Shown here in pieces: positions 43,455 through 55,533 of a stretch of DNA of 64,000 nt. The position numbers and the translations under genes were made by a program. How positions within the stretch are numbered: the stretch's first letter is position 1; the number at the start of each line of letters is the position of its first letter. The notes beneath the pieces were generated by a model, which did not search any database, was not told where the DNA came from, and saw nothing but the letters and a program-made list of their open reading frames with translations. Source of the stretch: Scleromitrula shiraiana. Taxonomy: Eukaryota; Ascomycota; Leotiomycetes; Helotiales; Sclerotiniaceae. The DNA lies in assembly GCA_028455995.1 (NCBI GenBank), contig JABELC010000013.1, positions 1,116,001 to 1,180,000 on the forward strand, in the 5' to 3' direction.

Positions 43455-46400
43455 TCATTTTTTCTTCCCTTGCGCCGCCTTCCTCCCTCTCCCTCGCAGT
43501 CGGCTAGCCACACCACCCGGAGCCGGAGCAGGAGCCGGAGCAGGAGGAGGAACCGCGACCTCAATACTCTCCCCCTTCTCCTCCTCCCCCTCCTCCTCCT
43601 CCTCCTCCTCTTCAACAGGAGGCGTATACCCCTTATCCTCAAACCTCACCTTCGCTCTCCCTCCCACCCCCGCCGCAAGCGCACTCTTCTTCCTGGCCTC
43701 CCCAGCCACAGGCGCCATACTACTCTTCCTCCTCTTAGCATCCTTACCCGCAGGACCTGGACTTCGTCCCGGGCTCCTCGCTCCCGCCGCTCCCGCTACA
43801 GAACTCTTCTTTCTCTTTCTCCCCTTCCCATCATCCTCATAACTGCCCTCCTCTTCTACATCCTCCGGCGCGGGAACCCGCAGTAACTCCTCTGTGGACT
43901 CGGATATTCCTGCGCTGACGATGGGTTCGTCTTCGCTTTCGCTGCCGGGGATGAAATCGGGATCCGAGGAGCTGTGTCTGTAATCGGAGTCTGAATTGGT
44001 GGGTTTACGTTTTTTGGTGGGCGGGGCAGGGGCTTTGACGGTGCGGGTTGTGGTGGTTGTTTTGGGAACGGGAGTGGGCTTTTTGGTGGGGGCGAGGGGT
44101 TTGGGACGCGCGGCGCGGGCTTTGGGTTTGGTGATGGTGGGTGGGGGTTGCGTTTTGGTGATGTCGGTGGTGATGCGGGTGCGGAGGCGGCGGAAGGCTT
44201 GGAGCGGACTTTCTCCTATTACTATTTTTGGGTAAATGATCGGTTAGTGATGTGGTTTTGTTCATGCTTTTGGAAATAGTAGAGAGGAAAAGCAAAAGGA
44301 GGAAAAAGGGGTGGGGAAATAACATACAGCTATCACGTTCCGTAATTAGAGCATTCAAACGATTTTGAACTCGGGTGAAATCTAGATTCGCAGTCGCTAA
44401 CGTTGCTCTAGCTTGATCTCTCTCGCGAATCAATACTCGGATTTGTTGTTGTAAGCCTTGAGTCCTGGCAAGTGCTTCTTGAACTTGTTGAGCCTGATTT
44501 CCCACTTCGGGAGGATGGCCTATCGACAAACAGTCGCTTAACTGTCTACGAGCATTATTCAGATCATTCTGTAAGGCAGCAACATCTTCATCAGTGGGAC
44601 GCTTTGCCATTTGACCCTCCATGGTTCGAAGCATCCCTCGATATGATGTAATTAGTTTGTTGAGCTTGTCAATTCTTTTGACGTGTTCTTCGTTTTGATG
44701 ATCATGGACTGTTTCTCCAGTTTTGTCTTTGACGGCCGGATCATCAAGAAGTGCTTGAGCATTTACGAGTTGAGATCTCAGCCGAGCGTTTTCTATTTGA
44801 AGATCTACGGTTTCTCTGTCTGCCGCCCCGCCCTGGGAAGACCCTTGACTTTGCATGTGCTGTTGGTGCTGTGTTGTTATATCGGCCAATGCTTGTCGGT
44901 CTTTACTCATATGTTGTTTATGCCTTTCAACCATGGCTGTCATTCGCTTAGTAATATCATCTCGATGCCTTTCACATTCTCTCAATCGTCTCTCAAGCTC
45001 AGCAATCCTCCTTTTGTCATCGTGGTCACCCGGCGGGCCTAGGCCACCGGCTCCAGGAAATCTTGCTCTGTACTCTTCAAATTCCTCTCGAAGACGATCT
45101 ACTTCTTCACGCCAGTCTCGTCGGGCCTGTTCTAACTGATCGTTCGCTTCCCTCAATTCATCTGTCAATCTAACCTCCGTTGCTCTCATGCTGATTATTT
45201 CCTCTTCTGGCTCTTCAGCCCCAATAACATCTAACAATCTGTCCAGTTCCCCCCGAGCTATTGCCCATTCCAATCGATACCTGTTAAGTCCTATCTGCAA
45301 CGTTTCTCTAGTAGGATGTGCTTGTGCTTGCTGAAGTCTCAGCTTTAATTCTCGAATCTGAATCTGTTCTGGGCTTTGATCTGGTGCCGGTGGTACCTCT
45401 GCTCTTGGCCTCGCAGGCTCCCCTCCTCCTTCCTCGGCCAGGGCAAGTCTCCGATTTAATTCCTGAACCTCGTCCCTCCGTTGTTCTTCTGCATGAGAAA
45501 GTCTATCTCTCAAAGTTTGAAGATCTCTCTCGTATGTTTCTTGATCCGAAGCAAGTCTGTCCCTCAATTGCTGCAACTCAACTTGGGAAGGTTCTGCTTG
45601 TGCTTGGGCAAGTCTGTCCTCTAGTTCTTGAATCTCAGCCTGAGTTCTTTGTGCTTGAGCAAGTTGGTCTCTCAAGGTTTGAACCTCGGCCTGAGCTGCT
45701 TCGGCTTGAGCGATTCTGTCCCTTAGATTCCGAACATCAGCCTGGTCGACTTCCGCCTGTGTGAGCCTGTCACTTAATCCCGCAATATCATTAAGGTCTA
45801 CTCCTATAAGAACAAGCCTATCCCTTAATTCTTGATCGCCTGCTTCCGGCTGGGCAAGTCTTCTTCCCAACTCCTCAAACTCAGACTCATTCACTCCTGC
45901 CTGAGCTAGTCTATTTCTCAACCTCTCAAGCTCTACCCGGTTTTCTTCTGCCTGAGCAATTCTATCCCTTAATCCTTGAATATCAGCGGTATCTACTCCT
46001 GCTTGGGCAAGTCTATCTCTCAATTCCTGAAAATCAACCTGGTCTGCTTGTGCCTGGAGAAGTCTGTCCCTCACTTCCTGGAAATCATTTTGTGCTGCTT
46101 CGGCCTGAGCAAGTCTGTCCCTTAGCTCCTGAATCTCTGCTGCAGTTTCAGGTACTCCCCCTCCTCCTCCCCCTCCTCCTCCATCATCACCACCACCGCC
46201 TCCTCCTGGTCCTCTTCCTCCTGGTGCTCTTCCTCCTGGTCCTCCTCCTCCTGGTCCTCCTCCTCCTGGTCCTCCTCCTCCTGGTCCTCCTCCTCCTGGT
46301 CCTCCTCCTCCTCCTGGTCCTCCTCCTGGTCCTCCTTCCCCTGTTCTACGATTCCTCAACAGTTCTTCAAGCGCATCAATCTGATTTTGCATCTCTAATT

Positions 46401-48057
46401 CTCTAGCAACATTTTCATCCAACAGCTCCGCTTGTAGTGTCGCAAGCGCATGCAGATCCTCAATCTCCTGGCGACGCTCTTCGATCTCCAAATCCCTGCG
46501 CGAGTACTCTTCGAGGCGTAAAATTTGGTTCTCTAGTTCTCGAATTGTTCCCGTCATCTCCTCGGCTATGCGCGCGCTCCTGCTGGCTTCAGCCTGCTGG
46601 TCTTCTATCCTTTGCGTAGCCGCTGCTAGTTCATTCCTAACTCTCGTGATGTCTGCCGCGCTCGGAGCTCCATCCCTTGGCGCAACGCCTGCAGCAGTAC
46701 CCTGTGCAGCACGGAGTTGGTTTTGGAGGTCTGTAATCTGTTCTTGCGTTGCTTGTATCGTTGCGGCATGACTAGTTAAAACTCTAGCCTGAGCTGCATG
46801 GTTATTTTGCAGCGTCGCGAGCTCTTGGTTAAGTCTGTTTATCTGGGCGTTATGTTCTATAGTCATCCGCTCACGATCCGCCTGGCAGTTATCGAGCCGG
46901 TCCTGGATTTCTCTACAGCGGTTTTCTCTCTCCCGTACGGTATCGGCATTTTCGTTGTCGCCTGGAACACCACTTGTAGCTCTCCTTAAAGCATCTTCTA
47001 GTTCAGTCATTCTCCTAAGGAGACCTGCCGTATCTGTATGATATTGATTAAAGTGCTCGATGGCTTGTCGTATGATGTCCTCGGCGGGAACAGCTTCAGG
47101 TTGACCTGTTCTCATAACCAGACTTTGACCTAACTCAGACTCACGGAGCATTGCATTTATATCTCTCGCTCGCTGTCTAGCATGGTCCCTTGCTTCTCGA
47201 GCGAGCTCGAGATCTTTTTCCAATTTCGTCACTTCGACTTTTTCCCTATCACAATACTGTTCGGGTGGAACTTCACCACGTGCTATAACAAAATTATGGA
47301 TCTGCCTCTGCAGTCTCTCAACATCATTGTTCTTATTGCGGAGTTCGTTTTGTAGCGTCTGGATATGGAGTTCCTCAAGAGCTCCTGCTGCGGGTGCTCC
47401 TCCCACAGCAGAAGCATTTGTGAACGTCCTTGTCGCTGTACGAATTCTTTCCAGAAGAAAGTCATACGGATTTACAGCTGCTGCGTTGACCTCCATATCT
47501 GCTTGAACTGCATTATCGTCTGATGCTTTATCGATCGTATCAGCTACCGTTGCATTGGCTAAAATTACATTGATTTGCGTATTCAGGTCTTCTATCGCAG
47601 TATGCGTATCTGCAACGGCCGTTTGGAATGTAGCCGCATCCATACCCTGTCCTTGATTGGAAAAGTAAAACTGTGTTGCACGACGAAAGCTTTGAATGTA
47701 TTTTTCAGCTCTATTTCGCTGATCTCTGTATTCATAACTTCGGGCCCGGTAGTTCCGCGCTCGAGCCCGGTAATTGTCAAAATATCTTCCAACAGCAGTG
47801 GCATATTCATCGAAAAGATTGATTATAGTTTGCGGTGATCTTTGCTCCGGTGGGGTTGCGAGGTGGACTCGGAGTCTCTCACGAAAGCCGGTAACAGCAT
47901 TTTCAAAAGCTCTATCTTCATCTGCATTTGCATCAAAGCCACCAATTCTCCCCTCCGCACCACCTGTTGCAACAAGCTCAGCAAGGCGGGTCTCCACCGC
48001 CAATCTCCGCGCCTGCTCCTCCTGGAATAAATGGTCTCCAATCGTGGCTGCTGCCAT
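43455..48057 (-). CDS. Large coiled-coil protein with tandem 17-residue repeats
   Basis: Two exons (48057-44328 and 44221-43455) give 1498 residues. The intron is 106 nt (donor GTATGT, acceptor AATAG). Almost the whole first exon is charged, Gln/Arg/Glu/Leu-rich helix. Residues ~573-637 are a Gly/Pro block made of GGGGP-type units. Residues ~644-877 hold about 14 copies of a 17-residue unit with consensus xLRDRLAQAxxxxxxxQ. More coiled coil follows. Exon 2 encodes a basic, disordered tail with nuclear-signal-like clusters (KKRKP, GRKRKKSS, KRRKSS), an acidic Glu run and GGVASRLRGRGRKA. No enzymatic motif or membrane span is visible. A nuclear or chromosome-associated scaffold is a guess from the tail; I do not recognise an ortholog with confidence. 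Confidence 0.85.
45427..46128 (-). repeat. Tandem 51-bp (17-residue) coding repeat array
   Basis: About fourteen units, ten or so exactly 17 codons long and others of 14, 18 or 19. The anchor LRDRLAQA or a close variant recurs at each start. Units have diverged at the DNA level, so the array is old or under protein-level selection. Confidence 0.88.
46170..46340 (-). repeat. Gly/Pro-encoding minisatellite
   Basis: Near-perfect 12-18 bp units (TCCTCCTCCTGG and variants on the plus strand) encoding GGGGP-type repeats immediately before the 17-residue array. Unit homogeneity suggests recent slippage or unequal exchange. Confidence 0.88.
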
Positions 48058-49056
48058 GATCAGAATATAGCTTCACCGATTGATATTGTTGTCGTAGATG
48101 ATTAGCCAGAGATAGATGAAATAAGTTAATAACTGTTTAAATAATATACGATCAATCTTCAGAATCAGCCAAAGTTCTAAAACAACAACATAATATGGGG
48201 CTTAATGCACTGCATACTTCTTTATTAACATGCCTGAATCTAGGCACCAAAACAGCGAAACTGGAAGAGCAAGAAACATAGCTCTTTGTTTGTCTTTGTA
48301 GAATAAATATTGCTTTGATCCTCATCCGGAAGAAACATTGATGGAATACAATTGCCCTTTGATAATACACTTCTTTCTATATGAAGAGTGAATAATGAAA
48401 GAACCTCTTACTTCAAGGGCGACGCAAACGGCAGGGGATCAGATGTATAATCTACAAGATTCGCCTATAATCTATAAGATTCGCCTAGCACAATAATGGT
48501 TACCACCCCCTTACACCAAGCAATAAATCGACTGATTGGATTATGTATACTGAAGGTTGACCGCCCATAATACATACAACACAATCCGATATCCCGAAAG
48601 AACAAATTGGCTTGTATAGGTTCAGAAACTCTATAAACCATTCATAATATATAATGAATAGGGAAATATCGACAAATTTATAATGATGTAAAAGTTATCA
48701 TTGTAAAAGCTATGAACTCAACATACTACCAAACAATCCAAATCTACTCAAACAATCCAAAGTAGAACTTTCTACAATCTTTTACGCCTCACTTGAAGGC
48801 AGGGAGAGCTATTGTTCTCGTAATGGTAGATCAGATACTAATGAGGAATGATATAAAACCGAGCAGAATAGTGTGTATTCGTATAAAACCCATCTCCGAC
48901 CCATCTATTGAAACCCGATTCCCAGAGTATATGTACCAAGACCACATCACAAGGTCATAAAATCCACCCATATTTACATGCCGGAGATAAATGGTATGTG
49001 AGATAGCCCATCTGGAACCTCATACCAAAACTAGCGACAGCCTTCATATCGTAGCA
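48058..49056. other. Intergenic spacer
   Basis: Upstream of the repeat coiled-coil gene and downstream of the GT8 gene. It includes a two-copy 20-bp tandem at 48446-48485. No gene supported. Confidence 0.5.
48446..48485. repeat. 20-bp direct repeat, two copies
   Basis: Two adjacent units TATAATCTAYAAGATTCGCC differ at one base. Confidence 0.85.
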
Positions 49057-50202
49057 TCAATGAACCACATCCCCATGATCCCCCTTACCAACCCCCTCAC
49101 CATTCACCCTCAACACCCTCTCCTGCAACTCAAAACCCAATCCACAAACCTCCTTCCTCCTCCTCGCATACAGGTCATACAAACCCAACCAAACCCAGCG
49201 ATCCCTACAATCCGTCGCGCCAAACCACTCACTCCTCCCACAACTCGGCATGTATCTATTCAGTTCCTCTTTCGCGGCCCGGATCCAAGGTTTCGGTACC
49301 GGCCAGTCGGAAAAATGCACGTATTTGGCCTCCTCTAAGATCTGCTCCGGGTCCCATGTTTCCCTCGTGTTTCCTAGATATTGCGGGTGCGATTTGCGGC
49401 GGAATTCTCCCGACAGGAGATTGTAGGGTCGTGATGCAATGGCGAGTATGTTTGGGGAGAACAGAGTGTGCAGGATATCCAAATCGTGTTCGTTGGGCCC
49501 GGCATGCTGGACTGCGGATTCGACTCGTTGGAAGAGGGCGCTGGACGGATGGAGAAGGAGCAATTGAGATGCGTAGGCCCAGTTTGTCGGGGGCCCAAAA
49601 TATGTATATGGCATTGCGACCGGCGCGGATGGTAGGAGGAATAGTTCGTCCATGTTGTCGATGTAGAGCGCATCTGAATCCATATGTAGTACTCGATCGT
49701 ACTGTGTGAGGTTGAATGCGAGGAGTTTGGTATATGAATCTGCCCATGTTGAGTGTTCCGTATGATTGTGATGTAGGACTTCTACCGGTTGTAATTTCAC
49801 ATAATAATCTTCCTCCGCTTGCCTTAATAATCGCGCAATAGGAGTGAGAGGTTTGGATGGGAGGGAATCGTCGGTTTCAGTAGGTGACCAGTGGGAAGGA
49901 TATAACATTAATCGTCGAGCACGACTACCGATTGCTTCCACCTGGGACCATAACATAAGGGAATTGCAAAGGGATTCGGGCGAAGTTACATATTGAATAT
50001 ATGCGAATTTAGACCACTCAATCTTTGTATCGTCAACAGAAGTGACTGGTCCTGGCATAGGGGGTAATGGATCAGGATCATGATTGTGGAGGATAACGAA
50101 TCGAGTTACTAAAATGATAAGTAGACATGATAGAAAGATTTGAATAGATTTCGCAGATAATACTAAACGTATTTTACGGATATAGAATCTTGTGCCTGCC
50201 AT
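49057..50202 (-). CDS. GT8-family glycosyltransferase, GNT1-like, Golgi type II membrane protein
   Basis: An intronless 381-residue protein. A short cytoplasmic N-terminus is followed by one membrane span (about residues 17-38, SIQIFLSCLLIILVTRFVIL), then a Pro-rich stem and a lumenal domain. The metal/UDP-sugar-binding DxD is in HMDSDALYIDN (D175, D177). It is followed by AMPYTYFGPPTNWAYASQLL and YVHFSDWPVPKPW, blocks typical of fungal glucose N-acetyltransferase 1 (GNT1)-like GT8 proteins. These add N-acetylglucosamine or a related sugar to glycans in the Golgi; acceptor here is unknown. Two NxT sequons (HNHTEH, FNLTQY) lie in the lumenal part. Confidence 0.87.
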   Translation of the reverse strand: MAGTRFYIRKIRLVLSAKSIQIFLSCLLIILVTRFVILHNHDPDPLPPMPGPVTSVDDTKIEWSKFAYIQYVTSPESLCNSLMLWSQVEAIGSRARRLMLYPSHWSPTETDDSLPSKPLTPIARLLRQAEEDYYVKLQPVEVLHHNHTEHSTWADSYTKLLAFNLTQYDRVLHMDSDALYIDNMDELFLLPSAPVAMPYTYFGPPTNWAYASQLLLLHPSSALFQRVESAVQHAGPNEHDLDILHTLFSPNILAIASRPYNLLSGEFRRKSHPQYLGNTRETWDPEQILEEAKYVHFSDWPVPKPWIRAAKEELNRYMPSCGRSEWFGATDCRDRWVWLGLYDLYARRRKEVCGLGFELQERVLRVNGEGVGKGDHGDVVH

Positions 50203-51195
50203 AGAAACAATACCTTTAAATTATAGGGAAAAATAGGGAAAAATAGAGAGAGAGAACATGATGTCCTTTTTTTTTTCTTTTTTTTTCTTTCTTTTTTCCA
50301 TCCCTCATTTATATAGAAAAATGAAGCTTTTGATGTTTATAAAAGGTGACTGAATATGGTAAATACCAAGCCGCTAAATGAACAATTACCCTGGGACGCC
50401 TGGTAATATCGAATAGATAAATAATCCCGACCGTAGAATATACTCCGAGCTGCCGAGCTGGAATCCATCATCATCATCATACATACATACTATTCTGCAC
50501 AAATCATGATCAATTATGAATACTTTCTTACTTCCGTACCGGTAACACAACATAATATCATCATATAACACGTCTCTTATTACGAATATATCTTCAATTC
50601 TCAATTCCCAATTCCCAATTCCCAATTCCGATCCAGACTCCAGATTATCTCCATGAACACTCGTCATACATACAATGTCCATCCATCCATCCATCCATCC
50701 ATTCCAGTATTGATGGATGATATGAAATTGCATTCCTACCTATTTCCCAAATATTACTTCCCAGCTCCTACTATATATTATATAATATATATTATATAAT
50801 TCGATTCCATTCGATTCAATTCGATTTGATTATGAACTGTTAAGATGATGTCGATATTATGCGTTGCGTGCGTTGCATAGTGCTGTTATATGAAAATGAT
50901 GAGATGTATTATCATGTCGTATAATGTGGTATGAGTATAGTAGTAAATATATATATATATATATGTAATGTGACGTAATGTAACGTATTGTATAGATATA
51001 ATATATAATATACAATATACAATATACAATATATATATTTTTCTATCTATCTATCTATCTTTCTAACCCCTGCCGTGTCAAACCGAACTCCTTAACTGTT
51101 CCTTATTTACTTTACTTTACTTTACTTTACTTTAATTTACTTTATCTACATATCCATTCCTTCTCTACCCACCCTCATTCCACCCCCTCCCCCCT
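50203..51195. other. Spacer dense in simple repeats
   Basis: Separates the GT8 start from the kinase 3' end. It contains T-rich tracts (50265-50300), CATC/ATCC tetranucleotides (50675-50700), a palindromic TATATTATATAATATA stretch (about 50770-50800), AT dinucleotides (about 50945-50962), ATACA units, CTAT units (51040-51060) and TTTAC units (51106-51144). No gene. Confidence 0.6.
51106..51144. repeat. TTTAC pentanucleotide repeat
   Basis: About seven imperfect TTTAC units in the 3' flank of the kinase gene. Confidence 0.8.
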
Positions 51196-54100
51196 CTATA
51201 ACTCCTTAACCACCCTTTCCCTTTCCCTTTCCCTTTCCCTTCCCCCAATTCCCCCGCCCCCACCCGCACCCGCACCCGCACCCCCCTCCCGCCCATCCAA
51301 ATCCCTCTCCACCATCTCAATACTACTCAAGCTCGGAAACCTCCTACTAAAATCCCTCAGATATTCCTCCCTCTCCCCCACACTCATATTAATCCCCACT
51401 CCTCCCACTCCACTTCCACTTCCACCCATAACCAACTGACTCCCGCCACCCCCCTGTCTCTGACTCAAATAACTCGAACTCGAACTCGATTTAGGCGGCG
51501 AATGCGAATACTGCATCCCTCCCACTCCACCAGCAGCAGCAGCAGCAGCACCAACACCAGTAAGATGACTACCCAGATGCACCGGTTTAGGCGGGGCACT
51601 CGGTCTCTGTCCTGCACCGCCTGTTTTATTCATCGGTAACCCCCCCGTCGTCGTCGAAGTGGAAGGAGAACCCAGTTGCTGTTGCTGCTGTTGCAGTCTC
51701 GGTTTATTGTAAATCATATCCGCATTCGGGGAGTTCTGGATAACATTCGTCGTCGTCGGTTTTCTCGCCCCAATGACCGGTTTAGGGTTAATATACGGAT
51801 TACCCTGTGAAGTGGAAGAGGTTGCAGAACCCTGTCCCTGAGAAGAAGAAGAAGAATCCGTAAACCGTCCATACCCCTCCGCCGTCCTCTTCGTCGGACT
51901 TTTTTGACTTGAATTACTCTCATCCAGCAGATTCTTAACCTTAAGCTGTATACTCGCCGCTCTCGTAACACCACCTATACTTTTTGGCGGCGCCATCCCC
52001 CCACCACCACGTTCAGCTAATCTTTTTCTATATTCCGCCGCTGCATCCGCGACCCTCTTTTCCTCAATCGATAATCTTCTTCTCTCCACTTCTCTTCTCT
52101 GTTCCGGCGTCATCGTATCATCCATTCCGTTCCCATCATCGCTTCGACCATCCGTTGCTTCGGATCCGGCAATGGGTGTTAGATCTCTACGTTCGAGATC
52201 ATGGAGGGGACTGGGGGTGCGGGGACCCGGTGGTACACTAGCGTTGTTTTCGAATCGTTTGAATGCGTCGCCGAATTTTCCAGCAAGTAGGGTTTTGGTT
52301 CCGGATAATGACATGGAGGGCATACTAGATCGCTTGGTTTGCTTTGATGCACTACTTCGACGTCGATCTTTTTTGGTATTTTCGCTATCTTCCATTGATT
52401 TTAGGAAATCAACATTTGATTCAATGTTATTGTCATCATCAGAATTTGGATCCGCCACAGCAGTTTCCTTAGAATATGATGATTGTCTCATCTCACTTGA
52501 AGGACGACCTTCCTTTTCGCGAAGGAAATCAATATTGGAATCCAAATATTGACTAGATGGACGTGGTCTACCCAAACTTGACTTAGTCCTAGGAATGGTT
52601 TCAAGAGTTTCATTGCTAGGTCTATTCGTCTCAAGAGATGGTCTAGATGATAATGATGATTGTCTTGCATGATTTGGTTGTGAATTAAATGATGAATTCC
52701 GAGGTAACCCAGGATGGACTGGTTGAAATTCTTGAGGTTGTAAAGTTGGCGTTCTAGCTGGTGTAATAATTTGATTTCGTGGAAGACTAGTGGAACGATG
52801 ATGATCCATTGGATGAAGACGAGGTGAAGCAGTATATGCAGGTTGTGTATTAGATGGTGGAGGGGTTGGTGTTGTCATTGTTCCTTGTGATACGTATGTA
52901 GATCCTTTTGTACCTGGACGAGTAGGTGTAGGTTGATATACAATACTAGTCGGAACATCTGATGTTTGAAGTTCTAGAGAATGACTAGATAGGATTTGTT
53001 GAGCACGTGACACTGGAGGAGACTTTGCAGCTGTAGATGATGTTGCTGGACGAGATGGGATAGCAAAAGCATCGTCAGCCAATATATCAGTAACACGACT
53101 ACTAACAGGTATTGTCGACTTCGGTGGTGAAGATGATCCAAAGTCAAACTTTCCACCATCGTGCAACAGTGAGAATTGATCTAAACTGGGGAAACGATTT
53201 GAAATCTCATCCACAACAGGAGCTGGATTTTTTGAGTCTAGAGCAGCAAAAGGATCACTGAGTGTGCCTCGCATTGGAGACGGACTCGGTTTTGTAGATT
53301 GTGGCTGTGACCCAGCCGTAGGTCTACCTCTTCGCATTGGGACAACATCAGGAATAACTGTTTGATGTTGTGTTGGCGGCGCAAATACAGCGCCTACAAC
53401 TGGAGGCGAAGCGGGTGATTCCGTACTTGGTAATTGTTGATTTCTTCTTGATTCCGACTGCGTTCTACCCGCATAGATCTGAAACGGTGAGCTTTAGTTT
53501 TGGGTAGAGGTATAACAGGACATACATCTTTAATGGGAATTTCAATTCCCTGCATAAGACAAGCTTCACGTAAAACTTGGTATATATTAGGACGAGATGT
53601 GGGTTTCTCTTTCAACATGGATGCTAAACATGGTTAGTACAATCGTAAATGAAATTAGAAGATATTCTTTACCTATTAAATTTTTTAACGGATCAGAAAA
53701 TATCGGATACGAAGGAAATTTGAAGCTTGCATTGAGTATAGCAAGTTGTCCCTGAGCCTCAAACGGTGTGGTATAGTAGCACAACTTATACAATAACACA
53801 CCCAAAGCCCAAATATCCGACTTCTCATCAATCGGTTGTTTTCTGTATACATCTATCATTTCAGGACTCCTGTATTGTAATGTCGTATGTTTCTGAACAT
53901 CATCTTCGATCAATCTGCATTCAGCAGCAGTAGTTGCAGCAGGACGAGGAGGAGCGGTAGACCCAAAGTCGCAGAGTTTAAATCTTCGAGAAGAACCGGT
54001 AGATGTTATGAGGACATTTTCGACTTTCAAATCTCGATGTAAAAGGGGCGGTTTAAGATAATGCATACATGCAACACCTTCCGCCACGTCTGAGAAGATC

Positions 54101-54564
54101 TTAAGAATTTCGGGTTCGGTCAATCGATTCTGTAATCGAGTATTCATGAAATCGATCAAACCACCACCATTACAAAATTCCATGAGCAGGAATACCTCAT
54201 ACCCTCCACCCTTCAATTGTGACGCATGTGAATCGTAGTACGTGACGATTGGTCGATGTCCTTTTAACTTCTTCATGGTTTCTACCTCGGTTCTCATATT
54301 TGCCAAGTTCTCTTTATCAGGTACAGCGACTCTCTTCAAAATAGCAATATCCGTGCCATCGATAGGTTGGGGCATTTTCACCAAATAGACGTGGGCGAAT
54401 CCACCCTCGGAGAAATACTTCTGTATGACGACTTTATGACTTCCGACTTGGATCTTCGTTCCCGGTGCGAATGTTCCAGCTGGTGCTCCTGGATCTGCTA
54501 CTGGTACTGGGCCCCCATAGACCGCAGGTCGAGGAGCGGTCGCAGACATGTTGTAGGAGGCCAT
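51196..54564 (-). CDS. Ark1/Prk1 (NAK) family serine/threonine kinase
   Basis: Three exons (54564-53673, 53623-53526, 53478-51196) encode 1090 residues. The N-terminal kinase domain (about 40-320) shows the Gly-rich loop FSEGGFAHVY, lysine K77 (AILKRV), catalytic HRDLKVEN (176-183), DFGS (199-202) and the family-typical TLQYRSPEMIDVY. Splicing joins LKNLI to ASMLKEKPTSRPN, the end of subdomain XI. The remaining ~750 residues are a Ser/Pro/Gln-rich, disordered tail with polyproline stretches, as in Ark/Prk/Akl kinases that phosphorylate endocytic coat proteins at actin patches. A DPFAAL motif could bind clathrin adaptors. The C-terminus ends in Gly and Arg-Glu (RERERERER) microsatellite-encoded runs. 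Substrates are inferred from the family. Confidence 0.92.
51214..51241. repeat. TTTCCC hexanucleotide repeat in kinase C-terminus
   Basis: About four to five TTTCCC units, encoding the Arg-Glu alternation near the C-terminus of the kinase. Confidence 0.85.
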
Positions 54565-54651
54565 GGCTTAGGTGGCAGATGGTGAGCAAGATTAGGGAGG
54601 TTGTTTGAAGCTAGAATTGCAAGTTGTCACCGCATTGAGGGAATAATGTAA

Positions 54652-54665
54652 GGGGGGGGGGGGGG
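54652..54665. repeat. G14 homopolymer
   Basis: Fourteen consecutive G on the plus strand, upstream of the kinase start codon and probably in its leader or promoter. Confidence 0.9.
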
Positions 54666-55007
54666 TTTCTTAGATTCTATAATTCGCAGGAATGATTTGA
54701 AAAAAAGGAGACAGAGAGAAAGTTAACAGAAGAAAGATGTTAAAAGAGTAATTAGAAGTAGAAGAGTGAGTGGTAATAAGATCCAACGGTCAACGTTCAA
54801 CGCTCAACGTTTATTCAAGCAATCGGCTGCATATACTGATGGAGCATATCCAGGCTGGCATTTGATACTAGGTATGATTTAGTAGAGTAGGCGGTGGCAG
54901 AATGGATTGAGCTAATGAATTTAACCAATTAGATGTAAGAGAGAGCTTGTCTCTGAATTAGTGAGGGTAGATCAGCTGGTGAGTGGATTTGAGGGATAGA
55001 TATAAAT

Positions 55008-55235
55008 TCATATTCATATTATCTTATTCTCAGACCCTTCTATGGTCGATTAACCTGTTATAACATATTCGAGGTCTGTAGTTTTGTATTACGTAAAGTA
55101 ATTTCTTTTTTTTAACCAATAGGCGAAGAAGGCACGTGAGCCTCAGGTAAAAAATTAAAGATTATCATTGGTCAAAATATCTTTTATGTGGGGTAGTATA
55201 TCGAAGGGTCTGAGGATGAGATAATATTCATATGA
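55008..55235. mobile_element. MITE-like element with ~34-bp terminal inverted repeats
   Basis: The left end (55008-55041) and the reverse complement of the right end (55202-55235) match at about 30 of 34 positions, including an unbroken CTCAGACCCTTC core. The 228-bp interval is non-coding, with inward-facing CCAAT-type motifs. Size, inverted ends and lack of ORF fit a miniature inverted-repeat transposable element. I could not define a clear target-site duplication, so a non-mobile inverted repeat remains possible. Confidence 0.5.
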
Positions 55236-55493
55236 TCATCCTTTGATACCTCATGCGCTTCAATGTTTGAAGATATAAAGATGGCAAGATTTTCTTACTG
55301 TACAGATTATCGAGTCACCGTTGTTCTAAATACAATAAAGTCCATTGGTTGTTTTACATATGATCCCATACTCTTTCATTGGATATGAATATGTTAATTT
55401 TATTCTATTGGTAGATATTATCATCGTCGTTACACGATATCCAAAAACTTGGACTGACTCGTCATTATTATATTAGATATTGCCTTACTCGCC

Positions 55494-55533
55494 AGCCTTG
55501 TCTAGAAAGCCTTGTATAGAAAGCCTTGTCTTC
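55494..55533. repeat. 14-bp direct repeat, about 2.8 copies
   Basis: Units AGCCTTGTCTAGAA, AGCCTTGTATAGAA and a partial AGCCTTGTCTTC lie head to tail. Confidence 0.8.

Noticed and set aside
43407..43886. Long plus-strand frames opposite the coiled-coil gene's second exon
   Set aside because: Arg/Ser/Leu low-complexity shadows of the Glu/Lys-rich minus-strand exon.
46050..46406. Leu/Val-rich plus-strand frame resembling a membrane protein
   Set aside because: It is the reverse reading of the Gly/Pro minisatellite; no independent start context or domain.
51214..51241. TTTCCC units as an interstitial telomere-like repeat
   Set aside because: Not the fungal telomere unit TTAGGG/CCCTAA; it is a coding microsatellite for Arg-Glu in the kinase tail.
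55494..55533. Direct repeats as a mini-CRISPR-like array
   Set aside because: Units are contiguous without spacers and the organism is a eukaryote.
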